A stretch of 64,000 bases of DNA from Anthonomus grandis grandis (GCF_022605725.1 NC_065555.1:14088938-14152937), one strand, 5' to 3'; shown: positions 45,400 through 57,850, counted from the stretch's first letter. Program-made: numbers and translations. The notes: generated by a model not told the origin, from the letters alone.

Positions 45400-46410
45400 T
45401 ACAATAAATCTTTTAATAAACAAAAATTGAGTGGAATAGAAATATATCTAAAGTTGGCATGGAAGCCATAGAATAGCATGGAATAAATGGCATATGTTTG
45501 GACAAAAACTTAATTACTGCTAAAACTAAAGAGAAGGATACGAATAATCTGTATAAAAGTGCTATGATAAGTAAAAATATGCGCACATGGAATGAATGAA
45601 TAAAAGGCAAAAAAATATGATTATTAACAAAATTAGAAAAAAAAATTATAATTTTACACACAAACGATAGGCTCAAATAAAAACAATCCAATAGAGCTAT
45701 GGAAGAATCTAAAAACGTTATTGCCAAGAAAGAAACAAACCATATCGGATGAAATAATATTTGAAATTAATACCAATGAGGAAAACATTGCTGATAAATG
45801 CAATATGCCTTATACAGCAAATTTGATACCAGATTTTTTTATGATAGAAACTAATATCGTATTTTCTGATTGAAAAAAAAACATCAATAGTAAAATTGAA
45901 GAAAATATACGAGTTTCGCCCGATCTCGTATATGTGAAAAACTACTGGAAACATGTGAAAAAAGCAATTGCATAATTCTTAGTCCAAAATATTTATTAGT
46001 ACGCAATTAATCTGGGTTTCCGGAGAAACATTCATATGTCGATAGCCTGTAAAACGGCAACTAGAAATATTTTATTATCAAACCTAAAAAAAATAAAAGT
46101 TAGAAAAACATTTTAAAGTGGTCCAAGTTCGATTGGCGCAATCGACCTCAACGTGTAGTGTACAAAAAGTTGTGCGTCTGAATCTGTAAATGTAGATTAT
46201 AGAGAGCCTTAGAGTACAGTGTTGGACCCATTATTGTTCTTGTTGTACATCAATGATATTGTCCATGTAATAAAAACCTGTAAACTGATTCTATTTGAAG
46301 ATGATAAAATATTGTATATAATTGGCAAAGATATACAAGGAATGTTAAGACGTCTAAATAGCGAACTTATTAAATTATTTATATAGAAAATATTATAAGT
46401 ATTATCCAAA
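45400..46410 (+). pseudogene. Non-LTR RT fragment, 5' of the ACGT-ended element
   Basis: NPIELWKNLKTLLPRKKQTI (linker), NEENIADKCN, LVYVKNYWKH, then LDPLLFLLYINDIVHV and LILFEDDKILYIIGKDIQGM, i.e. the LINE box 4-5 region with FADD changed to FEDD. Stops within. Its 3' end seems to be at 50345-50690, beyond the inserted element. Confidence 0.8.
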
Positions 46411-47635
46411 AATCAAGAATTTGTACTAAATTAATGTAATAAATTAATAGCATACTAATGCTATAAAATAAATTAATCGCATATTAATGTGTATAACAAC
46501 AGCCCACAAATGTAAAAAATCCAATCCAAACAAGGGTTTGTTAAAGCCGAAACAGCATACGTCCTGGCTACGTAATTTTTAAGTCATATTTATGTTCATA
46601 CGTCTATTGTTATAAAATTAACATATTAGATACGTACTTTTGGATAAGTAATTAGTACATTAGATACGTCCCGGAGACGTATATAAATGTATATATAAAT
46701 ACTTACAAAATATTTAGCTTTTATGGATTATTAGAAGATTACAAGAATTAAATAAAAACATAAATTTTTGATAAAAAAAAACACAAAACTATATACTAGG
46801 AAAGATTTTCTTTTTAAATTTACGTTTTTTTTAATATTTCTAACTTTCAATATTTCTATTTTCAGTAGGATAAATAGAAAAACACCTTGCTTCATCTCTT
46901 TCCTTTGATTAAAAAAGACAAGAAATTCGATATATATTAGACAACAACTGTCAAATGGAGGTGCCTTATTTTTAAAACACTAATATACTCTTTAAATTTA
47001 GTTAATTTATATGTTGGCCTGGTAAAAAAATTAGTAGGCATATGATTTCCAGAATATTTAAAAACTATAGATAAGGGAGTATTTGCCATAATAATATATC
47101 AAAATTCTCAAGATTTGTCGCAAAAGCAATTCACTATTTTTGTAAGTAAGGATCAAATTGATAGTGTTGGCAGTATTTAGGAAAAGTGACAGATACAAGA
47201 ACGAACGCCCTTCCTCCAGTCGGCTTCACTATTGGCATTATATTAGTTGTCGTTTTGTAATAAAAGTTTACACTTTTGTGAATTTCGGACTTATTAAAGT
47301 ATTCAGCTTGTAATAAAATTTTCTTATTATACATTTGAATTTGCTGTTTACTAATTTTAATAATAATAATTTTACTGTTTACTCAAGGATAAGAACGATC
47401 TATTAGCAGCTATAAGAACTCTCTAATATGGTTTATTTACTTAAGCACTTATAACCCGGATCATACTTTCTTAAATCAAATTAAAAACATTTTTATAATA
47501 ATCTCTTCTATTTATAAACTTTTTTAATGGGTCGTAATTAAATTAGTAGGTACCAAAAATTTTCCAAAAAAAAACCAAAAATTTTTAAAAACAATTTACT
47601 ATAAAAATATTTAATCTTTGAGAATCAAATAATAA

Positions 47636-48110
47636 TTATAATAATAATAATAATAATACTGTTTATTTATTTAGCATATTGCTAAATACAAGTACAATAA
47701 TAGATATTATAATTTTTTAAAACATATTTACAATATCTTGATAAAACTAGTAAATATAAAAGTAAGCGAATAAATAATAAATGAGTAAAATACAACGTTA
47801 AACTACACAAATATTAAAATTAGATATGTACCCTCCTAACAACCGTTTAAATTATCTTATATAACTACATTCCTTAATATTATTTGGTTACTTATTAAAT
47901 TCGATTAAGTATTTATAAAAATTAGAATTCATCATTTTGCTAGAATAGCATCTATAATAATAATAATATGTTTATTTAGCATATTTGCTACATATATGGT
48001 AAAAAGCCAAGATTCGAGAAACTACAAACTCAATAAAAAAATAAACATCAAGTAAAATAGGTTCTTGCTTCTCAGCATTATAATAATTAGATTCACTTGC
48101 TGATAAGAGT
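47636..48110 (-). repeat. Two LINE 3' tails with (TTA)n ends
   Basis: (TAA)n followed by CTGTTTATTTA and TTTAGCATATTGCTAAATA at about 47640-47690, and again at 47955-48000. On the - strand these read as retroposon 3' ends finishing in a TTA microsatellite. 5'-truncated, non-coding. Confidence 0.55.
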
Positions 48111-48137
48111 TGCAACTCAGACTATTATTAAATTGAT

Positions 48138-49342
48138 TTTTTTGACATAGAAGTTGCAAATTTTAAAAATACTATCAAAAAATATGGACCTAATTGGAAC
48201 AATGTTGATTCTGATATAGACACATATATTCCTATTCAGAAAAACATTGAAGCTGATAGCAGTGTTAATGGTCATTTCTCACAAGAAGCAGACTCTAGCT
48301 TATTCAGATGGGTCCTTATCCACAATATAATACTTTTCGCTATTAATGATCTTTTAAAATTATTTAAATCTCATTATCCTGAGATACCACTTAATGTAAG
48401 AACACTCTTAAGAACTTCTAAACAAACACCGATTAAGCTAATTGAACCAGATGAATATTATCATTTTGAGTTATCAAATTGTTTCACAAATCTTTTTGTT
48501 GGTTTCGACCTTAAAAAAAAACAAATTTATTGAAATTCTTGTAAACTATCTTTCTTTAAAAGCTCAGGTATCAATTATTTTTAACAATTTTATGCGGCAT
48601 TTTTGGTTCGAAGAATCATATTGGTTTGATAAGACTTTATCATGAAAGTTAAAAACCAAGGGAAGCTAATATACTTTTAACTGATTTTGTAGATGAAGCA
48701 ATACAATTAATTAAAAATGGTTTTTAGTTTAAAAATCAATTATTTGCCTTTAGAGTCAAACGGTTTGTTTCTGATGTCCCTGGCAAGACATTTATTCTAC
48801 ATACAATAGAACACTTTGGGTATAATTCATGTACGAAATGTAACACAGAGAAAATTTTTCTTCATAGAGTTTTGGTTTCCACAAATAAAAAAAATTGAAT
48901 TACGTTCAGATTGGGGTTTTCGACGAAAAATGAAGAAGGTCATCTCAAGAGAACCTCTTTGATTGAAAGGATTCCTAAGTTTTGGTTAAGGGATTTCCAC
49001 TTGACTATATGCATTCAATTTGCTTAGTGATGGTAAAAAAAGCTTTTTAAATTTTGGTTTATTGGAAATTTTTCAACAGTGAATTACTAAAGAAACAAAT
49101 TGCAAACATCCCTGTTAAACTTAGTCAAAAACCAAAAAGTCTTATAGTATAAGAGATGGAAAGCTACGTGTTAAAGTTTATTTTGTCTCATGATAGATAT
49201 GTACATTTTTTCCGTTGGAATACTCTTCATGTTGAAATTAGAATACTGTCCGGTACTAGGAATTTAGTTTATATTGATAATACAGAAATATTGCTTCAGT
49301 ATTTTGTAGAATCATTTATTGCATTATATGGTAAGAAATTGT
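48138..49342 (+). pseudogene. CACTA-like transposase relic
   Basis: A largely open stretch at 48138-48535 reads KYGPNWNNVDSDIDTYIP, then LFRWVLIHNIILFAINDLLK, then YPEIPLNVRTLLRTSKQTPI and YYHFELSNC. Degenerate frames follow: FIEILVN, LSLKSSGIN, FVDEAIQLIKNGF-like and VSDVPGKTFI-like stretches, LKKQIANIPVKLSQKPKSLI, then RYVHFFRWNTLHVEIRILS and YFVESFIALYGKKL (49156-49342). This motif order matches a protein common in invertebrate genomes that resembles CACTA/EnSpm transposases (assignment from memory, moderate confidence). Many stops and shifts. Confidence 0.6.
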
Positions 49343-49911
49343 AAGTAAGAACTTATTGCACATTACTCAAGGTGTAAAACCTTATGACATTATCATTAAT
49401 TTTGTTTTTTATTTAACACTTTATTTTTTGGTATAATACTTGTTTTCCTATTAATTTTTATAAGAAATTAATTATTCAGAAATGTACTGACATATTTGTA
49501 CTAAATTCATTTGTCAAAAGGTTAGTTATCATATTAGTATAAATATAGAAAGAAAAAAGAAGACATGAAAGCTGTATTCCTCGATTCTAAAATAAATAGA
49601 TTTAATAATAATTATATTAATAAATGTCTTTTATTTAAAAAACAAATAATTTGCATTTCTAATTATAATATAGTTTTATATCATAATATTATCAACATCA
49701 TGTAATACGGTTTTGTTGGAAGAATCCTAAGGTTGTTAGTTTTGCCATATTAAAAGATAATTTTCAAAAATTAAACATCAGTCACTTAATATTAAGTAAG
49801 TATATTACAAATTCTAACTTTTTAATTAAAGAGGAAACTTTTCCTATTTAATTAATAACTTGCTTAAAATAGTATTTTTTATTTAATTATCGTTTTAAAA
49901 AATAATTTCAA

Positions 49912-50027
49912 GGTACTACAAGCAGGGATTGAAAGCTTGCAAAGAAAATTGAATACTGTATTTTACAATGGTTGTGAAAAACAAATGATAGAATTAAGAC
50001 GAAACGAGGGTAGATTTCATTTAAACT
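49912..50027 (+). pseudogene. Possible 3' exon of the CACTA-like transposon
   Basis: After an AAG acceptor-like site, 38 open codons: VLQAGIESLQRKLNTVFYNG then CEKQMIELRRNEGRFHLN. Protein-like, helical composition. No family assigned; it lies within the element and on the same strand. Confidence 0.35.
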
Positions 50028-50344
50028 TTTTTTTCTGTCTTTTCTTAACTGTTTATTTTTGAATTTGTCTTTTAGATATAAACATGTTTTTTTTTCTATG
50101 TTTTCTTTTTATTATCAGCATATTTTCAGTTTTATATTTTTTCTCTCAAATACATTTTATCACACAAGAAAAGGGGTCGTGTAAACATCCTAGATACGTA
50201 ATATTATGTTCCATAAATGACGTAAAATGCCCTAAAGGTACGTACATATGACGTTGAATCCTGCAGAACGTGGATGTCCTATATACCTATTATATATCAT
50301 GGAGTACAAACAAAATACGTCTTTAATACGTATTTGTGCTGTTT

Positions 50345-50695
50345 AAGAGTTTAATAAACTACCCGCTGGCATTAAAAGCTGTAATAATCTAAACTAGTAC
50401 AAAAGACTATTGAGGGCATCTATTCGGGCTAAATTTTAACTGCTTTTTTGTTTTTAACTGTTTTTTAATTTTACTTTATTTTTTAGTTATGCGATCTTAT
50501 TCTTTCTTAAGTTATACGTAGGTTACTTTCAGATTTAAGGTTATTTTATTTATACATTTGCGAATATATTATTTTACCTTGTCGTATAATTACTATTTGT
50601 GATATATTGAGTTTTTTTGAGTACTTTTGTCTCGATTATTGTTGTAACATTTATGGTAAATAAATAAAGATTACATTATATTAAAAAGATAAAAT
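50345..50695 (+). pseudogene. LINE RT C-terminus and 3' UTR
   Basis: EFNKLPAGIKSCNNLN, stop, YKRLLRASIRAKF, stop is the standard C-terminal tail of CR1/Jockey-type proteins. A T-rich 3' UTR follows, ending ATGGTAAATAAATAAAGATT. Same strand as the RT at 45400-46410, and probably the rest of that element. Confidence 0.65.
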
Positions 50696-51504
50696 GTATT
50701 TGTTTAATATTATACCTTCAATCCTTGAAGCGAACAAGTAAATTTTGCCCTTAAATATATAATAAGTAAAATATTGATTCATAAATTTATAGTAATTTAT
50801 TTTATTTTAATTTTATGATAAACAACTTAGTTTCTCATATACAGGATGTTAATTAAGTACGGTAAATAAATTTGATAGGCGATCCTTTGATCAAACAAAA
50901 AGTTTAAATAAACATGTATCCACAACGGCTATGTTTACGAGATACATTCTTTATCCAATTTTGTTCTAATTTGGCGGTATAATTTTTACTAGTAAGGTGT
51001 TGATTAAATGCTAGTTTAATTTAATTTTGTAAACTGACTTTTATGCCTTTTTTAACTCTTTATATGAACTAGAATTATTTATAATTTTAAATATAATTTT
51101 TTGGTATCTTCCTTAAGTTTCAAGAAAAAATTTAATACATTTAATTACATATCTCTAGAAGGCTAACAGCAACAATCGATTTTAGTAAACACTTAATAAA
51201 ATTGCATTATATTAACACTTAAATTAACGGCTTTCACTTAAGTCATTTCACTTAAGTAGATAATAATCAAGGATTGGAAAACAATTGCAACTTTTAGTAA
51301 AAAATTTGACTGTTGTTATCTTATTATTATAATTCATTATTTATGCATTATAATTTAACATACATTATTAATTAACAGCATGTATTTTGAGAAAATTGCC
51401 TTTTTTTATGAGAGCTGTATGCCTTTAATTCTTAGTAAAAAATACTAGGATTTTTCGTAGGTTTTTCCCTTTATATTCTATCTTAAATCAAAAACAAAAA
51501 TATG
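50696..51504. other. AT-rich DNA, no gene seen
   Basis: No coding, RNA or repeat signal recognised with confidence. Confidence 0.5.
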
Positions 51505-51527
51505 TTAAACGAATAATAAGCCCTTAC

Positions 51528-51699
51528 CCTTCAGTTCCGAATCACTTTCACGGTCTAAACGCACTGATTCCCTATCTGGAACAGAAATCTGGATCGTCAC
51601 AGAGCGGCGATGCTGCCCTGTTGCTTCTATAGCAACGAGCTCACCGTCCTGCGCCTTACCAACTGATGATTTCGCAGATACATATCTCGTTTCATCCAA
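51528..51699 (-). CDS. Probable first coding exon of an unrecognised host gene
   Basis: - strand. ATG at 51699 opens 57 codons rich in charged and polar residues (MDETRYVSAKSSVGKAQDGE, RRSVTIQISVPDRESVRLDR), ending in phase 1 at a good donor, AAGG/GTAAGG, at 51527. GC content and codon variety are higher than in flanking DNA. No signal peptide or membrane segment. The rest of the gene would lie to the left on the - strand; no partner exon was recognised in the window. Not assigned to a family. Confidence 0.5.
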
Positions 51700-52635
51700 T
51701 TCCGGAAAATTTCACTAATTGACTCTTAACGCTTTTTTAATGGTATCGTCGTTATGATCCCAGTATTTAATTGGATGGAAGCGTATTGGACCGAGTTTAA
51801 ATAAATCGTATTAAGAAGTTCGTTCGGTTTTGTAAGTAGGTGCTTTGTATGGCGTGCGGGGATTAATTGAAACAATAAGGTTGATTAAATGCTGTAAAAT
51901 ATTCGTAAAAGAATTTGGGCTTTACGGTGGCATAGTTTAGATTTAGACAATAAAAACAAAAAAGAATAATTATATTCCCTGAATGTTCCTAGGTGGTTCT
52001 AAAAAAGGAGATAATTCTTGCATCTTTATCGAAAATTATTAAAACGTAATGAAATTATAGTGCGCCATTTAAAATTGTTGACTTTTAGGTCTATTTTCGG
52101 TAAAACCGGATCAACGATCCAAATTTTAAAATTCTTACTTATGACGCCATGGCTAATGATTTGGTCGTCACGCGGTCTGTGAATATTATATACCCGTCTC
52201 ATTCGTTCTCATAGAGATTTCATTAAAAAAAATTATGATGGAGGAACGTTTAAGATACGAACATCGTATAATTTCGTAATTCTCGAGAAGTTAATATAAA
52301 AGTAATATAAAAGCATCGATTCCATTAATAAAAAATAAAACAAATTATTATCACTTTTTCATGCCTTGAGTTTCTTTTGCAAAGTTTCTAAAAATTACGG
52401 TTCTTAAGGAAGTTATTTTTTGTATGGGCTTTTCTATCGAACATAAGCACTTTTAATAAATTTTTAGTAGGTCCTTTATAGGTCCTGATCAAACAAAATT
52501 TAATTCAGCAGAACTTTAACCTAAATTTTTAAATTTTCGAATCAGTTTTTGTAAAAAACTAAGAAGAAAACGAATTAATAACAGCTAAAAAAATTTATTG
52601 GTTTTCATTATTATTTTTTATAAAAGAAATATATA

Positions 52636-54875
52636 CCGTAATGTGGGGCTACTTGCCCACCCCGGGGTAAGGGGCACACCACGTGTATTTTTGTTTACTT
52701 TTTTTTAGGTTATGTTATTTTGTGTTTTATAGCCGGCTTTCTGTTGTTAGAGGTAAATATAAATAAGTATAAAAGTGGTTCGTACGTACAAAAAAACTCC
52801 GGGAGCAAGAAATTACCGGAATTACTCAGAGAACGCCTTGCGCCAAGCGGTAGATGCAGTAAAAAGAAATTAGCAGCCGAAACTTTCAAAGTAGACTACG
52901 TTAGGTCAAAGACTTCTTGGTGCACACTCGAAATCAGTTGGTCGTCCAAAGGTTTTAAGTGATCAAGAAGAGGCTCTCATTTCAAAGACATTGGGTGTTG
53001 TAGCAAAAGTTGATATTCGTGACGTAATAAAAAAATTTTTGGACAAACAAGGAAAAATTGTTCGAATATTCAAAAATAACTTCCCTGGACCTGATTTCTT
53101 ACAATTATTTATAAAAAGAAACCATTTAAGCGTTAGAATGGCTTCAAACATAAAGAGATCCAAAACATTAGTGGATCGTAATGAAGTTTTAAATTTCTTT
53201 AATAATATTGATTTAGCAATTAGCGAAGTGAAAAGCTCAAATTTTGTATAACTATGATGAAACCAACGTTACAGATGATCCTGGGTCCAGGAAGGTGGTA
53301 GTGCCAAGGAACACGAAGAGAGTGGAAAGAGTTCAGGAGCATTCCCGGGCTATGATCAGTTTAATGGTTTGTGGAAATACCAATGGAGACCTTTTACCAC
53401 CAATAATTGTATATAAAGCTTTGAATCTTTATGACAACTGGACGCAAGGTGGACCACGAAGACAAAATATGCGAGCAGTGCGACAATGCGAGTGGTTCGA
53501 CATAAACTTATTTGAAATGAGGTTCTTCCAGCTTTTCCTGCCTCACGTCGAATCCACCAGAGAAAATAACGACCCGATGATTCTTGTTGGTGATAACCTG
53601 GCAAGCCACTTTTCACCACAGGTGATAGAGGCATTCGGTACAAATAACATACACATAACTCCCCACGCATTTAATGCAGCCCCTTGATGTGGCCGTATTT
53701 GCGCCTATGAAAAGAAAATGGAAAGAGATTCTCGATCAGTGGAGAAAGGAGTCGTGGTTCCAAGGCTGTATCCCGAACCTACTGGACAGATTGTGAAAAG
53801 GGGTAAGTCAAAATGTAGCAGAGAATCTCAAATCAGGACATAGAGCAACTGGTTTGCATCCTGCAAACCCCGACGAAGTTTTGAAGCACTTTCCTGGTGG
53901 ACTAGAAGATGCAGACATCGAAAGAGTCTTAGACAACAGCTTGGTTGATTTGTTGAAAGAGCACCGTGGAACAGGGGTTGAGAAAAAACGCAAAAGGGGA
54001 AAAAAAGTCAGACCTGGAAGTGATGCGTCTCGCACTGTTACAGACTCTAATATTTCTGAAAATCCTCTAACCGTTCCTGAGGAATTTCGAACTACAGCCG
54101 AAGAACCAGGACCCTCTTCATCTAGCGTTTTGCCATGCACTCAGCAACTCCCAACCAGGAAAAGCAAGAGAGAAAGAAAGACTAATAACTCCCAGTGTGG
54201 TATCTGCAAGATTAATTGGAAAGACTACAGAGGCGCAATTAATTGGATACAATGCACGAAGTGTCGAGCTTGGATTTGTGGACCCTGTAATAAAGACAGC
54301 AAAGACCCTTATTTTGAATGCGAATGGTGTGAGGATTCGGAAGACAATGAATCTCCAGTCGATGACAGTGATGCCGACGAGGACTTCCTAGTTGACAATA
54401 ATAATTAGCCAATGTTTTGTTTTTGTTACACTTGTGATTTTTTCAAAGAATGTGCCTTATTTTACTAAATTTTTGCTAGATAAAGTTTAATTTAAAGTTA
54501 ATATTTCTAAGCATTTATAGGTACAGAATTTGTTTTTAAGTTTCATAAGTGGTCAACAGTTTAACAAGTGGCCCTTGTTATAGGTTTTTTTTCATATGAT
54601 TAAGGGGTAACATGCACAGAATATGCTTTAGAATGCAATTTATACACATTTTTTCATTAATGTGCAAGTTGCCCGAACCATGGGGTAACTTGCACATCCC
54701 ACAAACAATTTTTTTTTTGGGACTAATGGCTGCATTCGTCCAATTTTTATACCAGCCATGGGGAGCCCTTAAATAGGTCGGTACAATGCAATTTTTGCAA
54801 AGTTGTAAAGTTACAATGTGCGGGGGTACATTGGAAAATGTGCTGAAAACGTGTGCAAGTAGCCCCAGTTTACGG
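52636..54875 (+). mobile_element. pogo/Tigger-like DNA transposon, complete ends
   Basis: TA at 52634-52635 and 54876-54877. Inverted ends CCGTAATGTGGGGCTACTTG and, on the other strand, CCGTAAACTGGGGCTACTTG. 2240 bp. Subterminal repeats of a GGGGTAACTTGCACA kind occur at about 52662, 54604, 54667 (forward) and 54663 (inverted). Confidence 0.88.
52775..54408 (+). pseudogene. pogo/Tigger-like transposase with C-terminal PHD-like zinc finger
   Basis: N-terminal HTH (psq type): VRTYKKTPGARNYRNYSEN, ALRQAVDAVK. The expected ATG before VRTYKK is GTG here (52775). Two frame changes at about 52865-52910, then GRPKVLSDQEEALISK and VDIRDVIKKFLDKQGK. DDE domain: YNYDETNVTDDPG (D1, after a shift at 53245), MILVGDNLASHFS (D2), HLMQPLDVAVFAPMKRKW (D3, after a shift near 53675). 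Tail 53854-54408: HPANPDEVLKHFPGG, basic and Ser-rich linker, then CGICKINW..W.QCTKCRAWICGPC, a PHD-like zinc finger, and an acidic end. Start loss plus frameshifts: inactive, but the catalytic residues survive. Confidence 0.9.
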
Positions 54876-55179
54876 TACTTTTTAAGAAAAATTACAGTTT
54901 TTCACAAGTTTTTTTCGTAAGCTTTCTCCCACTGTACGAACATTAAAAGTTTTCCATTCTAATAATACCACTATATTTTTCCAAGCAACTTAAGCTCATA
55001 TTAACCAAATTTTTGGACATCTTATAAATAAAGTAAATTATAAAAAAATTAATGGTTTTAATTGAAAAACAAAAATTATCTTTCAATTCCTAATTCAGTA
55101 TTAATCAAATTTTATTCTTTGCCTTTTTTTGTATGATGCAAGGTTTTTGATTAAAAAAATAAAAACCACCTCCTGCAGA

Positions 55180-56300
55180 TTCTATGTCAGTTTACATGGA
55201 AATTAAGAGTTTTCTTGCAAAAGATCCGCACTGCCTAAACAAAAATTTTACTGGAAATAGAATGATGCATCGTATCCATGATCCTAAGACAGAAACTCAT
55301 AATTAACTGTCAAAAACGATTGATTCATTGACGAATTCCATCCATTGAACGAGTGCACCAAAGTAAAAGCGGTTAATTATCTGAATGATTATTTATATGT
55401 ATAATTTTACAAAGCGTTGAATTGTGAATAATTCCTGGTTATCTTGGAATCTTTAGCTCTCTAAGGCCTAAATCATTTGCAAGAAAAAGAAAATAAAAAG
55501 TTAAATACCCTTAGGAACCAAATATGGAAGATCGAGTCATGATGGATCATTGGAGCTTCATTCAAAGATCCCAGAGGTCAAAAGAGTTAAAAAAATCCAA
55601 CGAAGTGTCATTGTTCCAGGGATTCCATGTCTTGGAGCAAAAATGTTCACAGCAAATCCAGACTTCACGACTCGAAGGAAATTCATTTCTTCAGCTAATA
55701 TTCCTTGCCATGGGGGAGATCCTTATAAACAATCTAGAAAACTCAGTGTTTCTTCCGGCTTAATGAACAGATTCCATCCATTGGAACTACTAACAGGGCC
55801 AGAAGTTCACTTAAGAATCTTGATGAATTTTTGGAGTCTCACCAAGAGAAGAAAAAGAATTATCAGAAGCAAAAGAACTTGGAAATGTCATAATGAGTCA
55901 CGTTGGTTCCACGTCTGTAAACAAGGCGTTAAGGTGTTAGCTTATCTCATCCTTCTTTTAATAAAATAAAGAATTTCTTTGCAGAATATCCAAAGTCTTC
56001 GAGGGAAATTTTAATTATAGCTAATATTCGCATCCATGGATGAGATCCTAAGAGACAATCTCGGAACATCAAAGTTCACTTTTGAAAAACGACTAATTAT
56101 TGTTTGAAGTATCTCCATTGGAGGTACTCAGAAGTTGATATAAGGTTTTTGATGGAGTTCTAGAGCCTCACACAAAGTTATCAGAAGCCAAAGAATGTGA
56201 AAATGCTAATGAGTCATCTTGATTTCACGTCTTAGACGACGTGAAAAAAGCTTAGGTTTATCTCAACCTTCTCTGAAGAAAATGAACAATTTCCTTGCAG
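55180..56300. repeat. Degenerate tandem repeat, about 320-430-bp period
   Basis: CATCCATTGGAACTACTAAC-like blocks at about 55341, 55776 and 56112, and AAATG-CATAATGAGTCA..TTCCACGTCT at about 55883 and 56200. Open frames at 55524-55969 fall inside the array and resemble no protein. 56301-56990 is AT-rich with no gene seen. Confidence 0.5.
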
Positions 56301-56999
56301 AACATACATGATTTTAATTTTTTTACTCGAAAACCTTGCATTATACAAAACAAAAGACAGAGAAACAAATCGCTCCGAACTGAATGAGGATTTCGAAAAT
56401 AGTTTTTGGTTTTAGAAAAAGCATTGGTGTACCATTTTTTCTTCAAAAATATTCAAATAAAAATTCCGCACGGACGCCACTGATTTTTTTTTATCAAAAT
56501 CTTTTTGTCTCAAATATCATAAAAATATTTCAAATAAAAAAAAAGTTATGACTTCGATAAGTTTGGACATTTCAATTCGAAACACCCTATATAAGCTGTA
56601 CATGTTATAGTACATTTTATTGTACTAGCATTCATAGTAAAGATAGGAATGCATTATTCGAAAAGTATTATTAAGGCTCTCTGATTCCACGAAACACAAT
56701 ATTATAAATTTGGAACCCTTAAAGAGAATATAAATCTGACTTTTATTTTGACGAATTACTAGAGGTTATATGTAAAATTTTCGCAGGATTTAATATAATC
56801 GATAGATACTGCAGGTGACAAGTTACCAAGGAGAATTATATACTTCTCAGTAAGTATGTGGGAACTGTGACATGAATTATTTTTAATGTACCTATTTTCG
56901 TCGTAACTTTATTTATGAGTCTTCCATGAAAATATTTTGACAAGATACAGACCCAAGTATCTTAGGAAATAGTACTCTGAAATACTCAATACTACTAAG

Positions 57000-57850
57000 T
57001 TTTCACCAAGGGTTGCGGATTTATTGCAGATTGATTACTGATTAGCATATATGACAATTTTATGTTTAAGCTGAATTTATGTAATTTAAGCCATTTTTGT
57101 ATTATATACAGATCTTAACTTATATAGTCTTCATTTATTACATGGCAGTTTGTTTCACAATTTTTTGGAATAGCATCATCAGCAAATAGTTTAATTTGAT
57201 TTTTTTAAATTGAGTTAATTACTCAACATCTGACCCTGAATTTATTGTGCTATAGCAACGATTTATTTACCACTATTTATAAATATTTTGAAAACGAATT
57301 ATATAGTACAACCTTGACTCCCAACACAACATTGTGGTCAGCGGTGTAAAATGCCTACTGCAGGTCAGAAGACACCACTGCAGTCTTTTCACCATGATCT
57401 ATTTGAGTTTAAAGTTCTGTTATTACATCAACAGTTCCCGAAGTAGTATCACTTGATTTACGGAAGGCATATTGACAACTAGAAAACAATTTAAAAATTA
57501 AAATGTAATTCCACTATTTGCTATGCATTTTTATTGAAAAAAGACAAATAATATCGTAATTGTTATAAATTTATGTTTATGAATATATGAAGTAAGCCTG
57601 TTAACTATATTCAGATATCAAATATTTTGAAAATGCTGGATAGCATAGAGACTATCCTTACAACCACCTTTAAAAATAGGTCGGAGCTTAGATATCCTAA
57701 TTTTTTTAGGAACTTTTCTACTTGACGAAGATCGATTTATGATTTTGCAGTGAAATGGGGTTATACATATTTGTATTGTTCTTACACCAACGCTATCAAT
57801 AATAGTCGCCTTCGATGCATCCAAATCAATAATCAAGTTACCAATTTATT
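57000..57850 (-). pseudogene. Non-LTR RT fragment (CR1/Jockey-like)
   Basis: - strand, from 57850: KVPKKIRISKLRPIFKGG, then CQYAFRKSSDTTSGTVDVIT, DHGEKTAVVSSDLQ-stop-AFYTADHNVV (first catalytic box, broken), then KLFADDAIPKNCETN (FADD box intact) and KWLKLHKFSLNI. Several stops and shifts. Confidence 0.8.

Larger units (their letters stand above)
46550..50344 (+). mobile_element. DNA transposon with ACGT-rich ends (CACTA/EnSpm-like), relic
   Basis: Inverted ends AAACAGCATACGT (46550) and the complement AAACAGCACAAATACGT (ending 50344), with a 4-nt indel and then ACGT at the same 7-nt spacing on both sides. Within 46559-46680 there are six ACGT sites and within 50196-50331 seven, far above background in this AT-rich DNA; TAGATACGT recurs. 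The interior carries a transposase relic (48138-49342). LINE pieces lie on both sides in one orientation, suggesting insertion into the LINE. No clean target duplication was identified. Confidence 0.6.

Noticed and set aside
45413..46409. Hydrophobic open frames on the - strand (104, 78 and 66 codons)
   Set aside because: Antisense to a LINE RT fragment readable on the + strand; hydrophobicity comes from T-rich sequence.
47640..47670. (TAA)n run as a possible origin or CRISPR-like repeat
   Set aside because: Simple microsatellite at a LINE 3' end. No CRISPR arrays anywhere: no regularly spaced identical repeats with unique spacers.
55524..55969. Two overlapping open frames (79 and 139 codons)
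   Set aside because: Both fall inside a degenerate tandem repeat and are not preserved in the neighbouring unit.
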